5,129 bases of DNA from Sphingomonadaceae bacterium. Its GTDB lineage: Bacteria; Pseudomonadota; Alphaproteobacteria; Sphingomonadales; Sphingomonadaceae. Made by a program: the position numbers and the translations under genes. This document shows, piece by piece, positions 1-4,065 of this stretch. The DNA lies in contig JAFAZM010000163.1 in NCBI GenBank assembly GCA_019239785.1, positions 1 through 5,129 of the forward strand, written 5' to 3'. Within the stretch, counting starts at the first letter, position 1. Each line of letters opens with the position of its first letter. Below the pieces are notes generated by a model that saw only the letters and a list, made by a program, of their open reading frames with translations, did not search any database and had not been told where the DNA came from.

Positions 1-1374
1 GAGGCCGATCGAATCGTGGGTCATCACGTAGATCACCCGGGCCTGCTGCAGCGCCGAGAGACGGATCGCCGGCCGGCAATAATCGGAGAAGATCAGGAAG
101 GTGCCGCCATAGGGGATCACGCCGCCGTGCAGCGCCATCCCGTTCATGGCCGCGGCCATCCCGAACTCGCGGATGCCGTAATAGATATAGCGACCGGAAT
201 AATCCTCTTTCGTCAGAGGCTTCTGGTCCTTTGTTTTGGTATTGTTCGAACCGGTGAGATCGGCCGAGCCGCCGATCGTCTCGGGCAGGAAGGCGTTGAT
301 GCTTTCCAGCGCCAGCTCCGAGGCCTTGCGGGTCGCGACGTTCTGCGGATTGGCGGTGAGCCAGTCGAGATAGGAATCGTAGGTCGAGCCTTCCGGCAGC
401 CGGCCTGCCATCCGCCGGCTGAACTCGCTGCCGTCGGGGCTGGCGGCAAGCCGTTGGCGCCACTCGGCATGCGCGCCCTGGCAGCGCCTGCCCGCCTCCC
501 GCCAGGCCGAAGCGATCTCCGGGGGCACTTCGAACGGCGGCGAGGTCCAGCCGAGCGTCTCGCGCGCCGCCGCGACCTCCGCCGCGCCGAGCGCGGCACC
601 GTGGGTGGCGGCGGTGCCCTGCTTGTGCGGCGCGCCGAAGCCGATGATCGTGCGGCACGCGATCAGCGACGGGCGCGGATCCGCGAGCGCCTCGTCGAGC
701 GCGCGGCGCACGTCCGCCGCGTCCATGCCGTCGCAGCGGCCGACATGCCAGCCATAGGCCTCGTAGCGCTTCGCGATATCCTCCGAGGTCGAGAGGTCGG
801 TGGCGCCGTCGATGGTGATGCGATTGTCGTCCCAGAGGACGAGCAGACGCCCGAGGCCGAGATGGCCGGCGAGGCCGGCCGCCTCATGGTTGATCCCCTC
901 CATCAGGCAGCCGTCGCCGGCGACCACCCAGGTCCGGTGGTCGACGAGGCCGTCGCCGAAGGTGGCGTTCAGGTGCCGCTCGGCGATCGCCATGCCGACC
1001 GCCATCGCCAGCCCCTGCCCCAGCGGCCCGGTGGTCGCCTCGACGCCTTCGAGCAGGAAATTCTCGGGATGGCCGGCGCAGGGCGAGCCGAGCTGGCGGA
1101 AGCCGGCAATGTCGTCGATCGTCGGCCGGGCATAGCCGCTGAGGTGGAGCAGCGAATAAAGCAGCATCGAGCCGTGGCCGGCGGAGAGGACGAAGCGGTC
1201 GCGGTCCGGCCATTTGGGGTCGGCGGGATCGTGCTTCAGATATTCGGTCCAGAGCACGGTCGCGGCGTCGGCCATGCCCATCGGCATGCCGGGATGGCCG
1301 CTGTTCGCCGCTTCGACGGCGTCCATCGAAAGGGCGCGGATCGCATTGGCGAGCGTTCGGGTCTCGATGGCCAA
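1..1374 (-). CDS. tkt: Transketolase, N-terminal 458 codons (3' end cut by window edge)
   Basis: Transketolase is a thiamine-diphosphate enzyme that moves two-carbon ketol units between sugar phosphates in the cytoplasmic pentose-phosphate pathway. The reverse-strand translation is collinear with the family from near its start. Visible motifs are SGHPG (residues 25-29), AGHGS (65-69), GPLGQG (116-121), the diphosphate/metal-binding GDG (153-155) with downstream N184, IGFGAPHKQGT (244-254), H258, and the pyrimidine-domain REFGM with catalytic Glu at 403. The last visible residues, MTHDSIGL, are the conserved stretch with His453. The family is about 650-670 residues, so roughly 200 C-terminal residues lie outside. 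I chose a TTG start at 1374-1372: it lies 6 nt after a strong GAAGGAG ribosome-binding site and matches the usual N-terminus. The next in-frame ATG (residue 17) would remove conserved sequence. The gene is divergent from the zapA cluster. Identification is very secure; the start is fairly secure. Confidence 0.97.
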   Translation of the reverse strand, partial: MAIETRTLANAIRALSMDAVEAANSGHPGMPMGMADAATVLWTEYLKHDPADPKWPDRDRFVLSAGHGSMLLYSLLHLSGYARPTIDDIAGFRQLGSPCAGHPENFLLEGVEATTGPLGQGLAMAVGMAIAERHLNATFGDGLVDHRTWVVAGDGCLMEGINHEAAGLAGHLGLGRLLVLWDDNRITIDGATDLSTSEDIAKRYEAYGWHVGRCDGMDAADVRRALDEALADPRPSLIACRTIIGFGAPHKQGTAATHGAALGAAEVAAARETLGWTSPPFEVPPEIASAWREAGRRCQGAHAEWRQRLAASPDGSEFSRRMAGRLPEGSTYDSYLDWLTANPQNVATRKASELALESINAFLPETIGGSADLTGSNNTKTKDQKPLTKEDYSGRYIYYGIREFGMAAAMNGMALHGGVIPYGGTFLIFSDYCRPAIRLSALQQARVIYVMTHDSIGL

Positions 1375-1380
1375 TTGAGG

Positions 1381-1387
1381 CTCCTTC
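1381..1387 (-). promoter_or_regulatory. Shine-Dalgarno site deciding the TTG start of tkt
   Basis: On the minus strand GAAGGAG is followed by six bases (CCTCAA) and then TTG GCC ATC. This is near-perfect complementarity to the 16S rRNA tail at good spacing. No in-frame ATG or GTG fits that position, so the site supports the non-ATG start codon. Confidence 0.75.
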
Positions 1388-1427
1388 GGCCGATCCGGGG
1401 ACGGATGCGCGCAGCGGCGCTGCGGTT

Positions 1428-1455
1428 CCTTTATCGGCGAGAGCGTGGGGGTCAA
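1428..1455 (-). promoter_or_regulatory. Candidate sigma-70-type promoter for tkt
   Basis: On the minus strand TTGACC (1455-1450) is separated by 16 bases from TAAAGG (1433-1428). Transcription would start near 1421 and give a leader of about 45 nt before the TTG codon. The -35 box is good and the -10 box only partial. No other comparable pair was seen between the G/C-rich repeat and tkt. Confidence 0.45.
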
Positions 1456-1520
1456 CCTTGCGGGGCGTCAGTTTGACGGACGAATGGTGGCACGCGAGGG
1501 TGCCTCACCCGTCTCGGCTC

Positions 1521-1624
1521 ACTCCTCCCCCTTGAGGGGGAGGTTGGGAGGGGGTGTCGGGCGTTTCAGAGTAGCTCAGAGCGCCGAACCCCCTCCCCCA
1601 ACCCCTCCCCTCTGGGGAGGGGAG
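1521..1624. repeat. G/C-rich intergenic inverted-repeat element
   Basis: Two C/G-homopurine-pyrimidine arms lie in inverted orientation around a spacer of about 34 bp. The left arm contains a hairpin, CCTCCCCC (1524-1531), loop TTGA, GGGGGAGG (1536-1543). The right arm contains CCCCTCCCC (1602-1610), loop TCT, GGGGAGGGG (1614-1622). Between them, GGGAGGGGG (1546-1554) can pair perfectly with CCCCCTCCC (1589-1597), so a single long stem is an alternative fold to the two short hairpins. From memory, very similar C-rich/G-rich pairs are scattered between genes in sphingomonads and relatives, so this looks like a REP-like dispersed element rather than a gene. There is no T-tract, so it is not a typical intrinsic terminator. 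It fills most of the gap between divergent tkt and the zapA cluster. Confidence 0.8.
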
Positions 1625-1652
1625 CTAAGGCTGCAGAGCCGGAGTCAGCGGC

Positions 1653-1680
1653 TTGCCGCTCGCGAGACTCGTGCTATGCC
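1653..1680 (+). promoter_or_regulatory. Candidate promoter of the zapA cluster
   Basis: TTGCCG (1653-1658) and TATGCC (1675-1680) are 16 bases apart. A start point 6-8 bases after the -10 box would coincide with the ATG at 1687, which predicts a leaderless transcript. In agreement, no Shine-Dalgarno sequence precedes that ATG. The -10 box is imperfect, so this is tentative. Confidence 0.4.
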
Positions 1681-1686
1681 TCGCTC

Positions 1687-1890
1687 ATGGCTGACGAACG
1701 CGCCCTGGCCGCCATAACCCGCATCGAGCGGGCGCTGGCCCGAATCGAGGCGGCCGCCTCCCGGCCGAAACCCGGAGCGACCGATCCCGACGAGCTGCGG
1801 CAGCTGCGCGACGTCCACCAGGCGCTGCGCGCCAAGGTGGAAGGCGCGATCGGGCAGATCGACCGGCTGCTCGAGGCGGAGGCGGGCTGA
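1687..1890 (+). CDS. Small coiled-coil protein of unknown function, upstream of zapA
   Basis: This 67-residue protein is almost entirely predicted helix. Heptad-like hydrophobic spacing runs through residues 6-23 (ALAAITRIERALARIEAA) and again through about 37-64 (ELRQLRDVHQALRAK, then a stretch ending in IDRLLEAEAG). A short Pro/Gly break (PKPGATDPD) separates the two helices. It has no signal peptide, membrane segment or catalytic motif. I do not recognise a named family. Alphaproteobacteria often carry a small coiled-coil gene immediately before zapA (DUF4164 proteins in rhizobia hold this place), and this looks like the positional counterpart, though I cannot show homology. Its TGA overlaps the zapA ATG by one base, so the two are almost certainly translationally coupled. 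A role near FtsZ/ZapA is a guess from context. The ATG at 1687 lacks a ribosome-binding site and may be leaderless. Confidence 0.8.
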   Translation: MADERALAAITRIERALARIEAAASRPKPGATDPDELRQLRDVHQALRAKVEGAIGQIDRLLEAEAG

Positions 1891-2210
1891 TGGCCAGTAT
1901 CGAGATCGAGGTCGCCGGCCGCCGCTACAATGTCGCCTGCCGCGACGGCGAGGAGGAGCATCTCCATTCGGTCGCGGCCGAGGTCGACCGGCGCGCGCAG
2001 GACGCGGCCGCGGCGCTCGGCAGCCTGACCGAGACTCGACAGCTCCTGTACGCGGCCCTGCTGCTCTCGGACGACATCAGAGAGCTGCGCGCCGGCGCCG
2101 GCATCCCCGATCCGGTGCCGCCGCCGCCCGACCCCGCCATCGCGCAAGCGCTGGAACGACTCGCCACGCGGGTCGAAGCGCTGGCCGACAGCCTTGAGCG
2201 GAGCGCCTGA
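1890..2210 (+). CDS. zapA: Cell division protein ZapA
   Basis: ZapA is a cytoplasmic FtsZ-binding protein that bundles FtsZ protofilaments and helps assemble the division ring. The 106-residue product has the family layout. A short N-terminal beta-alpha globular domain (IEIEVAGRRYNVACRDGEEEHLHSVAAEVD, residues 4-33) carries the typical GRxYxVxCxxGEE pattern. A helix follows (TRQLLYAALLLSDDIREL, 49-66), then a Pro-rich hinge (IPDPVPPPPDP, 72-82) and a C-terminal coiled coil (ALERLATRVEALADSLERS, 87-105) that in the family mediates tetramerisation. Length fits the family. The start overlaps the preceding stop as TGATG and has a CGGAGG ribosome-binding site just upstream. The 3' end of the gene also contains the -35 element for the 6S RNA that follows, and zapA-ssrS-cyclo-ligase is the classical proteobacterial order. 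Confident from sequence and context together. Confidence 0.93.
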   Translation: MASIEIEVAGRRYNVACRDGEEEHLHSVAAEVDRRAQDAAAALGSLTETRQLLYAALLLSDDIRELRAGAGIPDPVPPPPDPAIAQALERLATRVEALADSLERSA

Positions 2211-2222
2211 ACTTCCTAAATA
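2194..2222 (+). promoter_or_regulatory. 6S RNA promoter, partly inside zapA
   Basis: TTGAGC (2194-2199) and TAAATA (2217-2222) are separated by exactly 17 bases. The -35 box lies in codons 102-103 of zapA and the -10 box just after its stop codon. Counting about 7 bases from the -10 box puts the start at G2229, precisely where the predicted terminal helix of the 6S RNA begins. The agreement between promoter spacing and RNA fold makes this one of the better promoter calls in the window. Confidence 0.7.
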
Positions 2223-2228
2223 GGGCTC

Positions 2229-2386
2229 GACGGGTACTGCCTCGTACGAGCACAACGAACATCCCTGAGGCGATATCACATCCAAGGGAGCTGTCCCTGT
2301 TAGGGCCCTGGCCCGAAGCACATGGTTCCCACCTGACGTTGAGGCGTCAGAGGATATTCTGGGCAAACGGCTATGGCGGTCCCGTC
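2229..2386 (+). ncRNA. ssrS: 6S RNA
   Basis: 6S RNA mimics an open promoter and sequesters housekeeping RNA polymerase in stationary phase. It lies in the family's classic place, between zapA and 5-formyltetrahydrofolate cyclo-ligase. The 5' bubble strand ATCCCTGAGGCGATATCA (2261-2278) matches the conserved E. coli stretch CCCCTGAGCCGATAT. The 3' bubble strand contains a hairpin, CTGACG (2333-2338) pairing CGTCAG (2345-2350), like the E. coli hairpin in that position. A terminal helix pairs GACGGG (2229-2234) with CCCGTC (2381-2386) and ACTGCC (2236-2241) with GGCGGT (2375-2380, one G-U). An upper stem pairs 2286-2294 with 2322-2330. The length, about 158 nt, is normal. Ends are inferred from pairing and the promoter. 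There is no T-tract, so the 3' end is probably made by processing of a transcript continuing into the cyclo-ligase gene. The last 14 bases overlap that gene's first annotated codons. Confidence 0.9.
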
Positions 2387-2960
2387 ACCCTCCTCTCCCG
2401 CTAAGAGCGATTTGCGCGCCGACGGCCTGCGCCTGCGGCGGGACTTCGCGCGCAGCCTGACGCCGGAGCTTCGCGCCGAGCTGGAGGCCGCGCTTGCCGA
2501 ACGCGTGCTGCCGCATCTGCTCACCGCGCGCGTCGTCGCCGCCTACCATCCGCTGCGCGACGAGATCAGCCCCTACCCGCTCCTTGAAGGCCTCGGCCAA
2601 GGCCAGCGCGCCGCTCTGCCCTGGTTCGCCGACCGCGACGCCCGCATGCTCTGGCGCGAGGCGCCCGCGACCGAGCCGAGCCCCTGGGGCGTGCTGCAGC
2701 CCCCCGCATCGGCCGAGGCGCTGGCCCCGGACGTCGTGCTGGTGCCGCTCGTCCTCGCCGACCGCACCGGCACCCGCATCGGCCACGGCAAGGGCCATTA
2801 CGACCGCGCCCTCTCCCATCTGCGCGAAGCGAAGGGGCCGGCCTTCACCATCGGCCTCGGCTGGGACGACCAATTGATCGACGGCCCGATCCCCGCCGAT
2901 CCGTGGGACATGAAGCTTGATGCGATCGCCACGCCCAGGGAATGGATCCGATGCGGTTAG
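2373..2960 (+). CDS. fau: 5-formyltetrahydrofolate cyclo-ligase
   Basis: This enzyme (5,10-methenyltetrahydrofolate synthetase) uses ATP to convert 5-formyl-THF to 5,10-methenyl-THF in cytoplasmic one-carbon metabolism. The 195-residue length is normal. Visible motifs are the N-terminal K11-S-D-L-R with the basic helix LRLRRDF (residues 19-25); the nucleotide-side AAYHPLRDEISP (56-67); EPSPWGVLQP (101-110), the family's EPxxxGxxxP element; and VPLVLADRTGTRIGHGKGHYDR (124-145), whose GxGxGxYDR loop binds phosphate. The tail KLDAIATPREWI (181-192) is also typical. It follows 6S RNA as in E. coli and is probably transcribed with it. The start is uncertain. ATG 2373 has no clear ribosome-binding site and sits in the terminal helix of 6S RNA. 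The next option, TTG at 2412, would lose the lysine of the K-x-x-L-R motif. ATG 2373 is therefore preferred. Confidence 0.94.
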   Translation: MAVPSPSSPAKSDLRADGLRLRRDFARSLTPELRAELEAALAERVLPHLLTARVVAAYHPLRDEISPYPLLEGLGQGQRAALPWFADRDARMLWREAPATEPSPWGVLQPPASAEALAPDVVLVPLVLADRTGTRIGHGKGHYDRALSHLREAKGPAFTIGLGWDDQLIDGPIPADPWDMKLDAIATPREWIRCG

Positions 2961-3166
2961 AGCCGAGCTGGCGCCAGCCTGCGGGGATCGCGCTGATCCT
3001 GCTGCTGATCGCCGCCTGGGCGGTGCTGGTCGCCAGCGTCGCGCCCCTGATCGAAGGCGCGCCGCGCTGGCTGCACATCCTCTATTATGCGGTCGCGGGC
3101 ATCGCCTGGATCGCGCCGCTGAAGCCGCTGCTGCGCTGGATGGAAACCGGCAGATGGCGCGGCTGA
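2951..3166 (+). CDS. DUF2842 family small inner-membrane protein
   Basis: The 71-residue product has two hydrophobic segments, about residues 11-34 (AGIALILLLIAAWAVLVASV and on) and 41-61 (LHILYYAVAGIAWIAPLKPL). They follow a short N-terminal EPSWRQP and precede a basic tail (RWMETGRWRG). The arrangement 'PSWR, helix, W-x-x-LYY-x-VAG-x-AW-x-x-P, RWM' matches my memory of DUF2842, a family of unknown function in Alphaproteobacteria. With only two helices and no charged catalytic residues it is not an obvious enzyme or transporter. I chose ATG 2951 because AGGGA (2937-2941) lies 9 bases before it. ATG 2942, three codons earlier, would have no spacing from that site. The gene overlaps the end of the cyclo-ligase gene by 10 bases, so coupling is likely. 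It ends 4 bases from the convergent CPBP gene. Confidence 0.85.
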   Translation: MRLEPSWRQPAGIALILLLIAAWAVLVASVAPLIEGAPRWLHILYYAVAGIAWIAPLKPLLRWMETGRWRG

Positions 3167-3170
3167 GGGA

Positions 3171-3689
3171 TCACCATACCGCATAGAGATTGTAGAGGAC
3201 GTGCATCAGGATCGGCGGGTAGACCGAGCCGGTGCGCCAGCGCGCGAGGCCGAGCAGCAGGCCGTCGACCAGGATCACGCCGAGCACCGCAAGGCCGTAT
3301 TGATAATGGAGCAGGGTCCAGCCGAGCGCGGTCAGCAGGATCGCAGCGACCGCGCCGAGCCGCCGCCCGAGCATTCCAAAGAACCAGCCGCGGAAGATCA
3401 GCTCCTCCGCAATCGGACCAAGGAAACCGACCGCCGCCACGCGCAGGATCGACGCGAGCGGCGGCGCGGCAAGCCAGGGCCCGAAATCCCAGGGCCCGCG
3501 CCAATGGATCGCCGCGTCGCTGGCGAGCATCCAGCCGAGATAGAGAAAGAGGATGGACAGCGCGCGCAGCCAGGACGGCGCGACGAGGCCGAGCTCGGCC
3601 CGGGGAACGCTTCGCGTCCGCACCAGCACGATGACGATGGCGAGTGCCGCGATGCCCGCCTTGGCCGCCGCCGATTCGATGGGAGTCAT
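3171..3689 (-). CDS. CPBP family intramembrane glutamic endopeptidase (Rce1/Abi type)
   Basis: This 172-residue multi-pass membrane protein carries all three signature motifs of the CPBP (CAAX protease and bacteriocin-processing, PF02517) family: EELIFR (E95, E96, R100), W124-TLLH128 (the F-x-x-x-H motif with Trp for Phe), and H163-VLYN167 (H-x-x-x-N). These residues form the membrane-buried active site in Rce1-type proteases. Hydrophobic segments are at about 10-23, 41-57, 78-93, 111-127, 132-148 and 157-171. Families with this domain range from prenyl-protein processing to bacteriocin self-immunity, and nothing nearby (no bacteriocin or peptide gene) says which role applies, so the substrate is unknown. 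ATG 3689 has a GGAAAG ribosome-binding site 7 bases upstream. The domain is short but complete. Two tandem palindromes lie 30-65 bases before the start, suggesting that a regulator encoded elsewhere controls it. Confidence 0.9.
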   Translation of the reverse strand: MTPIESAAAKAGIAALAIVIVLVRTRSVPRAELGLVAPSWLRALSILFLYLGWMLASDAAIHWRGPWDFGPWLAAPPLASILRVAAVGFLGPIAEELIFRGWFFGMLGRRLGAVAAILLTALGWTLLHYQYGLAVLGVILVDGLLLGLARWRTGSVYPPILMHVLYNLYAVW

Positions 3690-3718
3690 ATTTTCGCTTT
3701 CCAGCCCGCCGGGCCTGA

Positions 3719-3754
3719 TGTAACTTAGAGGTTACAAGTAACCTTGAGGTTACA
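3719..3754. promoter_or_regulatory. Tandem palindromic operator upstream of the CPBP protease gene
   Basis: Two copies of a 16-bp palindrome lie head to tail: GTAACTTAGAGGTTAC (3720-3735) and GTAACCTTGAGGTTAC (3738-3753), offset by 18 bp. The second is a perfect 6-bp inverted repeat (GTAACC/GGTTAC) around TTGA. The first differs by one arm base but gains outer T/A symmetry. AT-rich dyads like this stand out sharply from the surrounding G+C-rich DNA. On the minus strand they overlap a candidate core promoter (-35 TTGACG at 3763-3758, weak -10 TACTTG at 3740-3735), so a dimeric regulator binding here would control the CPBP gene. The dyad is typical of TetR- or MerR-type sites, but no regulator is encoded in the window. 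Confidence 0.75.
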
Positions 3755-3763
3755 TCGCGTCAA
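3735..3763 (-). promoter_or_regulatory. Candidate promoter of the CPBP protease gene
   Basis: On the minus strand TTGACG (3763-3758) is followed after 17 bases by TACTTG (3740-3735). The -35 box is strong and the -10 box weak. A start near 3728 leaves a leader of about 39 nt before ATG 3689. One palindrome fills the spacer and the other covers the start point, which is the arrangement expected for a repressed or regulator-dependent promoter. Confidence 0.4.
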
Positions 3764-3899
3764 GCGCGAAGACACAGGCGGCGAAACCGCCGGCCGGCCG
3801 GTAGGCAAGGTCGGATGAATGGCGTGCAGGAGGGGGGTCTGCTCGATCGCGCTGAGCCGATCGTCGACCCGCGCCCGGCGCTGATTCTGCTGTGAGGAA
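3764..3899. other. Intergenic spacer between tRNA-Asp and the CPBP promoter
   Basis: I see no gene here. On the minus strand, downstream of the tRNA, there is a G/C-rich segment with a 12-bp self-complementary run CCGGCCGGCCGG (3790-3801). Next to it is a small hairpin GGCGG/CCGCC around a 5-base loop (3777-3791). Neither is followed by a T-tract, so neither is a clear intrinsic terminator for the tRNA transcript, although either could slow polymerase or mark the end of 3' trimming. Confidence 0.4.
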
Positions 3900-3976
<77 letters not shown>

Positions 3977-3993
3977 GTGGATGTGAGGCGCGC

Positions 3994-4022
3994 GAGGTAG
4001 GCGAGGCTCCCGGACCTGTCAA
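3994..4022 (-). promoter_or_regulatory. Promoter of tRNA-Asp
   Basis: On the minus strand a consensus TTGACA (4022-4017) is followed after exactly 17 bases by TACCTC (3999-3994), preceded by C to give CTACCTC. Transcription would start near 3987, leaving a leader of about 10 nt before the tRNA 5' end at 3976. A strong -35 box with a CTAxxT-like -10 box is typical of stable-RNA promoters in Alphaproteobacteria. Confidence 0.65.
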
Positions 4023-4065
4023 GCAAGGCGCGGGTGGGATTTCGGACCGCCGAATCGGCGTGCGA

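Noticed and set aside
16..1476. Long plus-strand open frame (486 codons) opposite tkt
   Set aside because: It lies antisense to an unmistakable transketolase. Its product is rich in Arg, Gly, Ala and His with no recognisable domain. Such frames are common opposite conserved genes in G+C-rich DNA.
1524..1543. Hairpin in the G/C-rich repeat as an intrinsic terminator
   Set aside because: There is no T-tract on either strand, and it lies upstream of both flanking genes, so there is no transcript for it to terminate.
1674..2366. Minus-strand frame of 230 codons across zapA and 6S RNA
   Set aside because: It spans two recognised plus-strand genes and a structured RNA, and its translation has no domain or membrane pattern.
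2385..2873. Minus-strand frame of 162 codons opposite the cyclo-ligase gene
   Set aside because: It is antisense to a gene with complete family motifs, and its own composition is shadow-like.
4048..4060. Small hairpin CGCCG-AAT-CGGCG after the AI-2E transporter stop codon as a terminator
   Set aside because: The stem is only 5 bp with a 3-base loop and is followed on the minus strand by GTCCGAAATCCC, not a T-tract. It is too weak to call.
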